Assembly (NCBI GenBank): GCA_025465465.1
Contig: JAODND010000058.1
Span: forward strand, 1 to 49,216
DNA: 49,216 nt
Reading direction: 5' to 3'
Source: Frankiales bacterium
GTDB taxonomy: Bacteria; Actinomycetota; Actinomycetes; Mycobacteriales; SCTD01
In this document: in pieces, positions 16,240 through 25,258 of the stretch
Layout of the letters: each line of letters begins with the position of its first letter
Numbering within the stretch: position 1 is the first letter of the stretch
Translations under genes and position numbers: made by a program
Notes under the pieces: generated by a model
Told to the model about the DNA's origin: nothing
Seen by the model: the letters and a program-made list of their open reading frames with translations, nothing else
Databases searched by the model: none

Positions 16240-17193
16240 ATGCGCATCGCCGTCACCGGGTCCATCGCCACCGACCACCTCATGACCTTCGCCGGGTTGT
16301 TCTCCGAGCAGCTGTTGCCGGACCAGCTCGCGAACCTTTCGGTGGTGTTCCTCGCCGACTCCCTTGAGGTCCGCAAGGGCGGCACAGGGGCCAACATCGC
16401 GTTCGGGATGGGCTCGCTCGGCTATCGGCCGCAGCTGATCGGCTCGGTCGGCAAGGACGCCGGCGACTACGTCCAGCAGCTGCAGGACGTCGGCGTCGAC
16501 ACCTCCGGGGTACGCGTGTCCACCGCCCTGTCGAGCCCCCGCTTCACCGTAGTGACCGACCAGGCGCAGAACCAGATCGGCTCGTTCTACCCCGGCGCGA
16601 TGGCCGAGGCGGCTGACATCTCGCTGGATGACGTCGACGTCGACCTCGTGCTCGTCAGCCCCAACGACCCGGGCGCGATGCTCCGCCACACCTCCGAGTG
16701 CCGGGCCCGCGGCATCGCCTTCGCGGCCGACCCGTCGCAGACGCTGACGTTCCTCGACGGCGACGCGATCAAGCAGCTCGTAGAGGGCGCCGCCTACTTG
16801 TTCACCAACGAGTACGAAGCGGGCCTCGTGGCCGAGAAGACCGGCTGGTCGGACGCCGAGATCCTCGACCTGGTGCAGGTCCGCGTGACGACCCACGGGG
16901 CCAAGGGCTCCGTCATCAGCCGCAAGGGCTTCGAGGACATCAGGGTGGGGATCGCGGAGGCGAACGTGGTCGTCGACCCGACGGGCACCGGCGACGCCTT
17001 CCGGGCCGGCTTCCTGACGGCGACCTCGTGGGGCCTCGGCCTCGAGCGGGCCGCGCAGGTCGGCTCGCTGCTCGCCACCCACGTGGTCGAGACGGTCGGG
17101 CCGCAGGACTATGTGCTCACCGACTTCCTGACCCGCTTCGAGAAGGCCTTCGGCCCCGCCGCCGCCGCCGAGGTGTCCCCCTTCACCACCTGA
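16240..17193 (+). CDS. adoK: Adenosine kinase (PfkB/ribokinase family)
   Basis: ATP-dependent kinase of purine salvage, 317 residues. The N-terminus MRIAVTGSIATDHLMTFAG..FSEQLLPDQL is nearly that of mycobacterial AdoK (Rv2202c) as I recall it. The ribokinase glycine motif (KGGTGANIAFGMGSLG), SFYPGAMAEA, FAADPSQTL, FTNEYEAGL and the catalytic-base segment DPTGTGDAFRAGFL follow in the expected order. Acts in the cytoplasm on adenosine. Its position next to ctaC and the Fe-S carrier is the same as in M. tuberculosis. Confidence 0.9.
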   Translation: MRIAVTGSIATDHLMTFAGLFSEQLLPDQLANLSVVFLADSLEVRKGGTGANIAFGMGSLGYRPQLIGSVGKDAGDYVQQLQDVGVDTSGVRVSTALSSPRFTVVTDQAQNQIGSFYPGAMAEAADISLDDVDVDLVLVSPNDPGAMLRHTSECRARGIAFAADPSQTLTFLDGDAIKQLVEGAAYLFTNEYEAGLVAEKTGWSDAEILDLVQVRVTTHGAKGSVISRKGFEDIRVGIAEANVVVDPTGTGDAFRAGFLTATSWGLGLERAAQVGSLLATHVVETVGPQDYVLTDFLTRFEKAFGPAAAAEVSPFTT

Positions 17194-17202
17194 CCCCGGG
17201 GT

Positions 17203-17409
17203 TTAGGTGAGGCGGCGGATCAGGAAGGCGTCGCCGGAGCGGCCCTCGTAGGACTGGCCGCGCAGGCGGCACCAGGCCTTGAGGTCGGGCTCGGCAGCGG
17301 GATCGTCGGCGAGCACCGTCACCGTCTCGCCGACGGCCACGGAGGGGAAGGCGCGGGCCAGCTCGATGATCGGCAGCGGGCACTTCTGGCCGAGGCAGTC
17401 GAGGATCAC
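17203..17409 (-). CDS. TusA-family sulfur carrier
   Basis: 68-residue sulfur-transfer protein. The family motif CLGQKCPLPIIEL contains the CPxP sulfur-carrying cysteine. Start GTG at 17409 begins directly at the first beta strand and overlaps the cysteine desulfurase stop by four bases (GTGA). A TusA carrier coupled to a desulfurase suggests direct persulfide handover, for thiolation of tRNA or another sulfur pathway. Only nine bases separate its stop from the convergent adoK stop. Confidence 0.85.
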   Translation of the reverse strand: MILDCLGQKCPLPIIELARAFPSVAVGETVTVLADDPAAEPDLKAWCRLRGQSYEGRSGDAFLIRRLT

Positions 17410-18464
17410 CCGCGCAGCCTCGCCACGACCTGCGGCAGCACCTGGCAGAACCGGTCCACGTCGTCCTCGGTGACCCACCGCGACAGCGAGACGCGGACGG
17501 AACCGTGCGTCGAGACGCCCATCGCGACCAGCACGTGCGACGGCTCGAGCACCGACGACGTGCACGAGGAGCCGCTGGACACCTCGAACCCCTCAGCGTC
17601 CAGCGCCATGACGAGGGACTCGCCGTCGACATACAGCACCGAAAACGTCACCAGGTGCGGGAGCCGTTCGTCCGGGTCGCCGACCACCTCGACGTCCTCG
17701 ATCGCTCCCGCTGCTGCCCGGATCCGGCCGACCAGCGGGCGGAGCCGGGCGTCCTCCGCGACGCGTTCGAGCGAGACCGCCTCCAGGGCCACCGCGGCCG
17801 CCAGCACCGCGGGCAGGTCGAGCGATCCCGGGAAACCGCCCTCCTCAGGCCATGGCGAGACCCAGCGCACGCCCGTCCGCACCGCGAGCAGGCCCAGCGA
17901 CGGGCCGCCCCACTTGCGTGCGGACCCGGCGAGCAGGTCCCAGGACGGCAGCGGCGTCCGGCCGATGGCCTGCGCGGCATCGACGAGCACCGGGACGGGG
18001 ACCTCGACGCGCGGTTGCACGGTGCCGACCTCGTGCGACGCGGCGATGAGGCACGCAAGGACGGTGTCCGGCTGGACGGCAGCCTCGAAAGCGTCCAGCG
18101 ACACGCGGCCGAGCAGGTCGACGGGTACGGAGGTCGCCGGACCCTCTCCGCAGGCGTGCAGCACGGCCGAGTGCTCGATGGCGCTGTGGACGACGTGGCT
18201 CCCCACGCGCGCCCGGGCCGCCCGGACGCCGCGCACCGCGCCGTACAAGGCCTGGGTGCCGTTGGGGGACAGGTGCAGCTCGTCGACCCGGCACCCGAGC
18301 TGGGCGGCCATCGAGGCGAGCGCGCCGTCGAGCAGCTGGCGGGCCCGCCGGGCACTGCCGTACAGCCGCGCCGGGTCCGCCCAGCCGTCGTCGAGCGCTG
18401 CGAGCCACGCCTCCCGCGCCAGCGGGTGCAGCGGGAGTCCCGACGCCGCGTCGAAGCTGACCAT
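17406..18464 (-). CDS. Cysteine desulfurase / class V aminotransferase
   Basis: Removes sulfur from cysteine onto an active-site cysteine, releasing alanine; PLP-dependent. 352 residues. The start FDAASGLPLHP is the family N-terminus, HSAIEHSAVL holds the ring-stacking His region, DAAQAIG the PLP Asp/Gln, K184 (GSARKWGGP) the Schiff-base lysine and C301 (SGSSCTSS) the persulfide cysteine. It is translationally coupled to the TusA gene, so its main sulfur acceptor is probably that protein rather than a full Isc/Suf scaffold. Confidence 0.88.
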   Translation of the reverse strand: MVSFDAASGLPLHPLAREAWLAALDDGWADPARLYGSARRARQLLDGALASMAAQLGCRVDELHLSPNGTQALYGAVRGVRAARARVGSHVVHSAIEHSAVLHACGEGPATSVPVDLLGRVSLDAFEAAVQPDTVLACLIAASHEVGTVQPRVEVPVPVLVDAAQAIGRTPLPSWDLLAGSARKWGGPSLGLLAVRTGVRWVSPWPEEGGFPGSLDLPAVLAAAVALEAVSLERVAEDARLRPLVGRIRAAAGAIEDVEVVGDPDERLPHLVTFSVLYVDGESLVMALDAEGFEVSSGSSCTSSVLEPSHVLVAMGVSTHGSVRVSLSRWVTEDDVDRFCQVLPQVVARLRG

Positions 18465-18567
18465 GAACGAACCCTAGACACGCCCCCCTCGGCAGGAGCC
18501 GCGGAGCGCTCTGCGATAGCCTCGCCAGCGCTCTAGACAACACGTCCCGCACGAAGGGCTCCATCGC

Positions 18568-19377
18568 TTGAGAACCCGTTCCTCGAGGGCGGTCCGGCTT
18601 GCGCTGGCCGCCGGCGCCACCGCACTGCTCACCAGCGGCTGCACCGGGCGCGAGGCCTACGAGAACAGCTTCGGCCTGGGTTGGCCCAAGCCGGTCACAG
18701 CCGAGGGCAAGACGATGTACGACATCTGGCTCGGCACCACGGCAGCAGCGGCTGCGGTGGGCTTCGGCATGTACCTGCTGATCGCCGTGACCGTGCTGCG
18801 CGACCGCAAGAAGTCCGAGGAGCTGCCGGCGCAGATCCGGTACAACCTCCCCATCGAGGTGCTCTACACGATCGTGCCGTTCGTCATCATCGCCGTGCTG
18901 TTCTTCTACACGGCGGTGGGGGAGAACAAGGTCAACAAGCTCACGAAGAACCCGGACGTCCGCATCGGGGTCGTCGGGTTCCAGTGGAACTGGCAGTTCA
19001 ACTACCTCGACGACAAGGTGCAGGTCACGGGGGCGCCGCCCGCCGGCCAGGAGGCCGTGCTGGAGCTGCCGGTCAACAAGCGGATCCGGTTCATCGAGAC
19101 CTCGCCGGACGTCATCCACTCCTTCTGGGTCCCGGCCTTCCTGTTCAAGCGCGACGTCGTGCCGGGACGCCTCAACACCTTCGAGCTGACGCCCACCCGC
19201 ATCGGCACCTATGTCGGGCGGTGCGCCGAGCTCTGCGGGGAGAAGCACGACGCCATGAACTTCAAGGTCAAGGTCGTGTCCGAGAGCGACTACCGCGCCT
19301 ACATCCAACGTCTGCAGGCGAGCCCGCTCAACGCCCCCAACGGCACCGGCGCAGCACTCACGACCGGAGACAACTGA
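18568..19377 (+). CDS. ctaC: Cytochrome c oxidase subunit II
   Basis: Carries the CuA centre that passes electrons into aa3 oxidase. Lipoprotein signal with lipobox LTSGC (C25), two transmembrane segments at about 52-72 and 92-112, then an extracytoplasmic cupredoxin domain. The CuA ligands are in [12 protein letters not shown], and FQWNWQFNY is the aromatic electron-entry patch. Start is a TTG at 18568 with AAGGG about 11 bases upstream. First gene of ctaC-ctaD-ctaF; works with the QcrCAB complex encoded at the right end of the window. Confidence 0.95.
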   Translation: MRTRSSRAVRLALAAGATALLTSGCTGREAYENSFGLGWPKPVTAEGKTMYDIWLGTTAAAAAVGFGMYLLIAVTVLRDRKKSEELPAQIRYNLPIEVLYTIVPFVIIAVLFFYTAVGENKVNKLTKNPDVRIGVVGFQWNWQFNYLDDKVQVTGAPPAGQEAVLELPVNKRIRFIETSPDVIHSFWVPAFLFKRDVVPGRLNTFELTPTRIGTYVGRCAELCGEKHDAMNFKVKVVSESDYRAYIQRLQASPLNAPNGTGAALTTGDN

Positions 19378-19378
19378 C

Positions 19379-21067
19379 ATGGCAGTCCTGACCGAGGCGC
19401 ACGCCCCGGCGGCGAACCGGCGGCCGTCCCCCGGCGCCGGCTCCAAGATCGTCAAGGTCCTGACGACGACCGACCACAAGGTGATCGGTCTGCTCTACCT
19501 CTGCACCGGCTTCGGGTTCTTCCTGTTCTCCGGCCTGCTCGCCGAGATCATGCGCGCCGAGCTCGCGCGGCCGGGCCTGCAGATCGTGTCGCAGGAGCAG
19601 TTCAACAGCCTGTTCACGATGCACGGCTCGATCATGATGTTCCTCGTGGCCCCGCCTCTGGCGTATGGCTTCACGAACTACATCATGCCGCTGCAGATCG
19701 GCTCGCCGGACATGAGCTTCCCGCGGCTGAACGCCTTCTCCTACTGGCTGTACCTGTTTGGCGGGCTCACCGTCATCAGCGGCTTCCTCACGCCATCGGG
19801 TGCGGCGTCGTTCGGCTGGTTCGCCTACGCGCCGCTCAACGACATCATCCACTCGCCCAACATCGGCTCCGACCTCTGGATCATCGGCCTGATCACCTCG
19901 GGCCTCGGCACCATTCTCGGCGCCGTCAACTTCATCACCACGATCCTGACGCTGCGTGCGCCCGGCATGACGATGTTCCGGATGCCGATCTTCACCTGGA
20001 ACATGCTCGTCACGTCCATCCTCGTGCTGATGGCCTTCCCGGTCATCACCGCGGCGTTCTTCGCACTGGAAGCCGACCGGCACCTGGGCGCGCACGTCTA
20101 TGACGCGGGCACCGGCGGCGCGATCCTGTGGCAGCACCTGTTCTGGTTCTTCGGCCATCCCGAGGTCTACATCGTGGCGCTGCCGTTCTTCGGGGTGGTG
20201 TCGGAGATCATCCCGGTCTTCAGCCGCAAGCCGATGTTCGGCTACAAGGGCCTCATCTTCGCGACGATCGGCATCGCCGCCCTGTCCATGACGGTGTGGG
20301 CGCACCACATGTTCGTCACGGGCGCGGTCCTGCTGCCGTTCTTCTCGTTCCTCAGCTTCCTCATCGCCGTACCGACCGGTGTGAAGTTCTTCAACTGGAT
20401 CGGCACGATGTGGCGAGGGTCGCTGACCTTCGAGTCGCCGATGCTGTTCTGCATCGGCTTCCTCATCACGTTCCTCCTGGGTGGGCTCACCGGCGTCATG
20501 CTGGCCAGCCCGCCGATCGACTTCCACGTCTCGGACACCTACTTCGTGGTGGCGCACTTCCACTACGTCGTTTTCGGCACCGCGATCTTCGGGTTCTTCG
20601 CCGGCGTCTACTTCTGGTTCCCGAAGATGACGGGACGGATGCTCAACGACCGGCTCGGCAAGGTCCACTTCTGGATCCTGTTCATCGGCTTCCACACGAC
20701 GTTCCTCGTGCAGCACTGGCTGGGTGACATCGGTATGCCGCGCCGGGTCGCCAACTACAAGGCGAGCGACGGCTTCACGACGCTCAACGAGGTGTCGAGC
20801 TTCGGTGCCGTGGTGTTGGGGCTGTCGACGCTGCCGTTCATCTACAACGTGTTCGTCAGCTACACCCGCGGTGAGAAGGCTGTCGGCGACGATCCGTGGG
20901 GCTATGGCAACTCCCTCGAGTGGGCGACCTCATGCCCGCCCCCTCGCCACAACTTCGTCACGATGCCGCGCATCCGGTCCGAGCGCCCCGCGTTCGACCT
21001 GCACTACCCAGCGACCACCGGTCGCGTCGAGGCGCACGCCGCGCCAGAGCTGATCCGAGGGGACTGA
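19379..21067 (+). CDS. ctaD: Cytochrome c oxidase subunit I
   Basis: Catalytic subunit of aa3 oxidase, about 12 transmembrane helices, 562 residues. It contains the low-spin haem ligand region MHGSIMMF, the CuB His-Tyr pair in FGHPEVYI, the CuB histidines in [10 protein letters not shown] and the haem histidines in [10 protein letters not shown]. Start ATG is one base after the ctaC stop. Ends with a hydrophilic tail of about 60 residues. Confidence 0.97.
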   Translation: MAVLTEAHAPAANRRPSPGAGSKIVKVLTTTDHKVIGLLYLCTGFGFFLFSGLLAEIMRAELARPGLQIVSQEQFNSLFTMHGSIMMFLVAPPLAYGFTNYIMPLQIGSPDMSFPRLNAFSYWLYLFGGLTVISGFLTPSGAASFGWFAYAPLNDIIHSPNIGSDLWIIGLITSGLGTILGAVNFITTILTLRAPGMTMFRMPIFTWNMLVTSILVLMAFPVITAAFFALEADRHLGAHVYDAGTGGAILWQHLFWFFGHPEVYIVALPFFGVVSEIIPVFSRKPMFGYKGLIFATIGIAALSMTVWAHHMFVTGAVLLPFFSFLSFLIAVPTGVKFFNWIGTMWRGSLTFESPMLFCIGFLITFLLGGLTGVMLASPPIDFHVSDTYFVVAHFHYVVFGTAIFGFFAGVYFWFPKMTGRMLNDRLGKVHFWILFIGFHTTFLVQHWLGDIGMPRRVANYKASDGFTTLNEVSSFGAVVLGLSTLPFIYNVFVSYTRGEKAVGDDPWGYGNSLEWATSCPPPRHNFVTMPRIRSERPAFDLHYPATTGRVEAHAAPELIRGD

Positions 21068-21069
21068 CC

Positions 21070-21546
21070 ATGAAGGTCGAGGGCTTCCTCTTCTCGTTCC
21101 TGTCGCTGTTCTTCCTGGGCAGCGCGATCGTCTACTGGATCGTCAGCCGCGACGACACCGGCTTCACGTGCCTGCTGCTGTCGGCCGGCATGACGTTCAT
21201 CATCGGCTACTACGTGCTGTTCACGGCGTCGCGTATGGACGCCCGCCCCGAGGACCGCGAGGACGCCGAGATTGCCGAGGGCGCGGGCGAAGTGGGCTTC
21301 TTCGCGCCGCACTCGTGGTGGCCGATCAGCCTGGCTGCGTCGACGCTGATCACGACGATGGGCCTCGTCTTCGGGCCCTTCCTCATCGTCATCGGCGTGT
21401 TTGCGCTGCTCATCGCGCTCAGCGGCCTGCTCTTCGAGTACTACGTCGGCATCAACCGCACGCAGGCCTTCACCCTCGGCACCGTCGAGGCCATCGGCGA
21501 GCTCCCGACCCTCAACCGCAAGTTCATCGGCGAGGACCCGCACTAG
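21070..21546 (+). CDS. ctaF: Cytochrome c oxidase subunit IV, actinobacterial type
   Basis: Membrane subunit of 158 residues that stabilises the actinobacterial aa3 oxidase. Four hydrophobic helices are visible: two early (FLFSFLSLFFLGSAIVYWI, LLSAGMTFIIGYYVLF) and two late (SLAASTLITTMGLVFGPFLI and VFALLIALSGLLFEYYVGI), with PHSWWP between them, a hallmark of the family. Start ATG at 21070 is two bases after ctaD. It is slightly longer than the mycobacterial homologue because of its C-terminal extension. Confidence 0.92.
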   Translation: MKVEGFLFSFLSLFFLGSAIVYWIVSRDDTGFTCLLLSAGMTFIIGYYVLFTASRMDARPEDREDAEIAEGAGEVGFFAPHSWWPISLAASTLITTMGLVFGPFLIVIGVFALLIALSGLLFEYYVGINRTQAFTLGTVEAIGELPTLNRKFIGEDPH

Positions 21547-21563
21547 CAGCCGGACTCCTGTCG

Positions 21564-21617
21564 GCTGACACCTGCGTCGGAGCTCCGGGCGAGTTCCGCA
21601 CGTGGCCGGCTGTCAGC
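21564..21617. repeat. Inverted repeat with 40-base interior after ctaF
   Basis: Seven-base arms GCTGACA/TGTCAGC enclose 40 bases. The interior contains GAGCTCCGGGCGAGTTCC, close to the GAGCTGCGAGCGGATCC inside the element at 7149-7213. It starts 17 bases after the ctaF stop, so it may also serve as its terminator. Confidence 0.45.
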
Positions 21618-21642
21618 GTCGTGGAGCGGCACCTCCTCGCTG

Positions 21643-21707
21643 TTGATCGACGGAGAGTTGACGCAGTCTCGACGGCCTCGGAAGTGCGCAATGCCTCCGT
21701 CGATCAA
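21643..21707. repeat. Inverted repeat with 39-base interior, related to 7149-7213
   Basis: Perfect 13-base arms TTGATCGACGGAG/CTCCGTCGATCAA. The arm matches that of 7149-7213 (GATCCACGGAG) except for C to G, and the opposite arm changes G to C, so pairing is kept. Interior lengths are 37 and 39 bases. Confidence 0.6.
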
Positions 21708-22005
21708 GGCGAGTCGCCGCCGACCGCAGAACGCAGCCTCTGGACAGCTGACCGGAGCTGACGCCGACGCTCGCGATCATCCGTATGTCGGCCTCGACAC
21801 GCGGGCTGACGATCCCGACACACGGAAGATCGCAGATCGCTGCGGCAAGGGTGTTGGGCCGCATCCTGACTCGCTCTGGGCCTTGAGCTGATCGTCCGGG
21901 AGGTGTCATCGTCGCGCAGGTCGAGCTTGATCCGGCGGCTGAGACCGAGTTGGTCACCATTGTCCCGGGGATGCAGTGGGAGCCCAACATGCCTCACAAT
22001 GCGTC

Positions 22006-24060
22006 ATGAGGATTCGCGCGGTTCGCCGCTTGCCCGTGGGCTTGCTCGGCCTTGTTCTCCTGTGCCTCACCGCGACCGAGCTACCCACGGCCCTCGCATC
22101 GGTCCCGTCGCAGCAGACCATCACGTTGCCTTCCGCTCCGAGTCGCAACATCGTCCACTTCACCGGACACGCACCGTTCAACACCGGCCAGGCCAACATC
22201 GCCTTCGACGACGCGACCGGCGCCTGCGACGGCACCAATGTCGCGCTACGCGACGAACACACCGTTAACGTGCTGGTTCCAGTGCCGCCGAACCCGGCTC
22301 TTGACGTGCTGATCCGCTTCGAGATCGACTGGAACGCGCTGGCGGAGCCGAGCGAGGACATGCGGCTGGACCTGTTCGGCCCGGACGGCAAGCTGGTTGC
22401 GTCCTCAGACAGCAGCCAGTTCCAGGAAAGCGTCGACTTGACCGCTGCAGTGCCTGGTGTCTATTCGATGCACATCTGCGCCTTCCAGACCGGACCGACA
22501 GGGCAGGACTACACCGGAGTGGTCAGCGCGGCAGTCATCAAGCCGTCAGCAACGCCTGTTGCCGCGTCCGTGCAACCACCGACCTACCGACAGTTCGAGG
22601 CACCCAAGGGAACCGCGACGGCCGCCGGCGAACCCTCCATCGGCAACAACTGGAAGACCGACCACACGTTCTTCACCGCGAACACCTCTGAGTACGACGT
22701 GGCCTTCAACGACAAGGCCGGTACATCTCGGTGGACGCCGGTGAACGTGGGATCCCCGAACGGCAGCAACATCACCAGCCTGGACCCGATCGGGTTCACC
22801 GACTCCGTCACGGGCAGGACCTTCGTCAGCCAACTGCTGTTCGTCTGCAGCGGGGCGGTCTTCACCGACAACGACTTCGCGTCGACGACACCGAGTCAGG
22901 GCTGCGGAACCGGCATCAACGGCTTCGACCACCAGACCTTCGGCGGCGGCCCCTATCCGGAAGGCGCGGGCCCGCTGACCAGCTACCCGCACGCGGTCTA
23001 CTACTGCTCGCAGGCCCAGGCGCTCGTGCTGGGCAACGCCGGCTGCTCTCGTAGTGACGACGGCGGTCTGACGTTCGGAACTCCGGTCCCCGTGTGGAAC
23101 GGCAACTGCACCGGACTGCACGGGCACGTGAGGGTCGCCCCCAACGACGGGACCGTCTACCTGCCTGACGGCAACTGCCTGGGCGAGGTCGGCATCGGTG
23201 TCTCCTCTGACGCCGGGCAGAGCTGGTCCATCCGGAAGGTCCCCGGCAGCGTCGACGCCCAGAGCGACCCGTCAGTGTCTGCCGGGTCCGACGGCACCCT
23301 GTATCTGGGCTGGGCGGATGGCACCGGCCGCCCCGAGATGGCCGTGTCCACCGACCACGGCGCGCACTGGCACGTCAGCGACATCGGCACCAGCATCAAC
23401 GTCCGCAACACCGAGTTCGCCGAGGTCATCGCAGGCGACGGGAACCGCGCTGCCTTCGCCTTCCTCGGCACCCCGACAACCGGGTCTACCCAGGCCGCGA
23501 CGTTTGGGAAGTCCAAGGACGGCACGACCTTCACCGGCGGACGCTGGGACCTCTACATCTCCACCACCTACGACCGCGGCGCGCACTGGACGACCGTCGA
23601 CGCGACGCCGAACGACCCCGTGCAACGCGGTTGCATCTGGAACGCCGGAGGCGGCAACCCGTGCCGCAACCTGCTCGACTTCAACGACATCACGGTCTCC
23701 AAGCAGGGCCGCGTTATGGTCGCCATCGCCGACGGCTGCGTACCACCGAGCGTCGATCCGATCGACAGCCAGACCAAGAAGGCCACCAACAACTGCGTCG
23801 CCTCGAACAACGTGAGCGCGAACGGGCTGGTCAACCACGGCGCGATCATCAGGCAGGAATCCGGCAAGGGACTGTTCCGCAAGTACGACCCGACGCTGCC
23901 TACCACCGTCGGTAGCAGGCCGCCCCACGTGCAGAAGCCGACCAGTGGCCGTTCACTCGCTCCCACCGGACTGAACGCGTGGTGGACAGGCGCCGGACTG
24001 TTGCTCCTCTTCGGCGGTGCAGGACGTGCATGGCGGCACCTGCGTCACAACCGCCTGTAG
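22006..24060 (+). CDS. Cell-wall-anchored Asp-box (BNR) repeat protein
   Basis: 684-residue secreted protein. Signal peptide at 1-31 (MRIRAVRRLPVGLLGLVLLCL...LASVP), a beta-sandwich-like domain to about residue 190, then a probable sialidase-type beta-propeller marked by Asp-box-like motifs: SDDGGLTFG, SSDAGQSWS, STDHGAHWH, TTYDRGAHWT. The C-terminus ends with LAPTG at 651-655, a hydrophobic helix and a basic tail, the signal for class E sortase in actinobacteria. No Arg triad typical of true sialidases was identified, so enzymatic activity is uncertain. Start at 22006 is chosen because it opens directly on the signal peptide; no strong Shine-Dalgarno sequence. Confidence 0.85.
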   Translation: MRIRAVRRLPVGLLGLVLLCLTATELPTALASVPSQQTITLPSAPSRNIVHFTGHAPFNTGQANIAFDDATGACDGTNVALRDEHTVNVLVPVPPNPALDVLIRFEIDWNALAEPSEDMRLDLFGPDGKLVASSDSSQFQESVDLTAAVPGVYSMHICAFQTGPTGQDYTGVVSAAVIKPSATPVAASVQPPTYRQFEAPKGTATAAGEPSIGNNWKTDHTFFTANTSEYDVAFNDKAGTSRWTPVNVGSPNGSNITSLDPIGFTDSVTGRTFVSQLLFVCSGAVFTDNDFASTTPSQGCGTGINGFDHQTFGGGPYPEGAGPLTSYPHAVYYCSQAQALVLGNAGCSRSDDGGLTFGTPVPVWNGNCTGLHGHVRVAPNDGTVYLPDGNCLGEVGIGVSSDAGQSWSIRKVPGSVDAQSDPSVSAGSDGTLYLGWADGTGRPEMAVSTDHGAHWHVSDIGTSINVRNTEFAEVIAGDGNRAAFAFLGTPTTGSTQAATFGKSKDGTTFTGGRWDLYISTTYDRGAHWTTVDATPNDPVQRGCIWNAGGGNPCRNLLDFNDITVSKQGRVMVAIADGCVPPSVDPIDSQTKKATNNCVASNNVSANGLVNHGAIIRQESGKGLFRKYDPTLPTTVGSRPPHVQKPTSGRSLAPTGLNAWWTGAGLLLLFGGAGRAWRHLRHNRL

Positions 24061-24147
24061 GCACGGATACCCGCATCGCGAAGAAGCCGGCTACCGTCGC
24101 AGACCCGGGCCTGCTGAAGAAGGCCGGCTCTCCAAGCTCGGAAGCAC

Positions 24148-25032
24148 CTACCACGCATCCGCGGCGGGCGTTCTCGCGTCGACGAAGTCGATGATGGCCC
24201 TGCTGAGTGCCATCGGATTCTCTTCCGCGATGTGGTGAGCGGAGTCCAAGCTCGCGCCGCGCACGTCATCGGCCCAGGCCCTCCAGATCGCCAGCGGGTC
24301 GCCGTAGAGATCTTCCATGTCATCCTTGGACGACCAGAGAAACAGCGTGGGACACCGGACTTTTCGTCCTGAACTTCGGTCGGCCAGTTCATGCTCGTGA
24401 TCAATGCCAAGCCCCGCGCGGGAGTCCTCAAGCATCGCCCGCACGGTGTCGGGGTCCTGAATGGCCGCGAGCCACTCACGGTAGTTCTCCAGACCCATCC
24501 GCTCCGGATCTCCGTGGTACCAGGCCACCGGGTCGGCCAGGATGGCCTGCTCCGGCTTGCCAGGCTGGGCGAAGAAGAACCAGTGGTACCAGTCGTGGGC
24601 GAACTTCGCGTCGCATCTGGCAAGCGCTTCGCTGATGGGGACGCCGTCCATCACGACGAGGCGCGAGATCACCTGGGGGTGGTCGAGTGCGGCTCGGAGC
24701 ACGACGTAGCAGCCGCGGTCGTGGCCCACAGCATGGAACTTTGGGTGGCCCAGTTCGTGCATCAGCCGGACGAGGTCGTTGGCAACTGCACGCTTCGACT
24801 GCTGTGAGTGGTCGGGCCGAACTTCTGGCTTGCTTGATTGCCCGTAGCCACGCATGTCCGGACACACGACAGACAGGCCGGCCTCTACCAATCGCGGCGC
24901 GACCTCGTGCCACGTCGAACCAGTCCTCGGGTGTCCGTGAACCAGCAACACCGGCGGTCCGTCACCACCATGACGTACCCGAAGGACTGCCTCGCCCACG
25001 TCGATGCGCTCGTCTCGGAAGCCCTCGAACAT
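24148..25032 (-). CDS. Alpha/beta hydrolase, haloacetate dehalogenase-like
   Basis: 294-residue alpha/beta hydrolase. VHGHP at 31-35 gives the oxyanion loop, GHDRG holds the nucleophile Asp105, KDDME holds the likely acid, and SAHHIAEENP the catalytic histidine near 266. HW at 150-151 in WYHWFFFAQP matches the halide-pocket His-Trp of fluoroacetate dehalogenases. However, the second carboxylate-binding arginine of that family (HDRGxR) is Tyr109 here, so fluoroacetate may not be the substrate. Epoxide hydrolase-like activity is the alternative. Stands alone, convergent with the Asp-box gene. Confidence 0.88.
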   Translation of the reverse strand: MFEGFRDERIDVGEAVLRVRHGGDGPPVLLVHGHPRTGSTWHEVAPRLVEAGLSVVCPDMRGYGQSSKPEVRPDHSQQSKRAVANDLVRLMHELGHPKFHAVGHDRGCYVVLRAALDHPQVISRLVVMDGVPISEALARCDAKFAHDWYHWFFFAQPGKPEQAILADPVAWYHGDPERMGLENYREWLAAIQDPDTVRAMLEDSRAGLGIDHEHELADRSSGRKVRCPTLFLWSSKDDMEDLYGDPLAIWRAWADDVRGASLDSAHHIAEENPMALSRAIIDFVDARTPAADAW

Positions 25033-25067
25033 GTCTGGTGCCTCCCCCGAGCAGGCTCATCGATAAC

Positions 25068-25246
25068 GCCCTCGCGTTGGTCATCCGTACTGGTGGGAGT
25101 TCTTCACGACCGACCGTGGTGAACGCGATGGCCACTCCGTGCTGGGTCCTACCTACCCCGCTGCCATCTTCGGAGTGCCCGGTCTCCTGCACCTCATCCT
25201 TGGTCTGCTGGTCATCCGCAAGGAACGGCAGCGTCCAAACCCTTGA
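25068..25246 (+). pseudogene. Truncated, frameshifted copy of the small membrane gene at 29458
   Basis: About 170 bases closely match 29513-29690. The reading YWWEFFTTDRGERDGHSVLG, then AIFGVPGLLHLILGLLVIRKER ending PNP and a stop, corresponds to the 77-residue protein. The first 20 or so codons of the gene are missing, replaced by sequence upstream of the hydrolase start. One C is lost in the CCCGTAC of the functional copy, shifting the frame, and the PLT segment is rearranged. No start codon serves it. Confidence 0.85.
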
Positions 25247-25258
25247 GTAGGGCCCGGA

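Larger units (their letters stand above)
21547..22005. other. 459-base non-coding region at the left edge of the accessory stretch
   Basis: No convincing gene. It contains two long-arm inverted repeats (21564-21617, 21643-21707). The remaining 300 bases hold short open frames on both strands with no usable start signals or recognisable protein pattern. The end presumably carries the promoter of the secreted protein at 22006. I found no tRNA or integration site here. Confidence 0.5.

Noticed and set aside
21643..21891. Possible 82-residue gene after ctaF
   Set aside because: No ribosome-binding site, arginine-rich low-complexity sequence, and overlaps a hairpin repeat.
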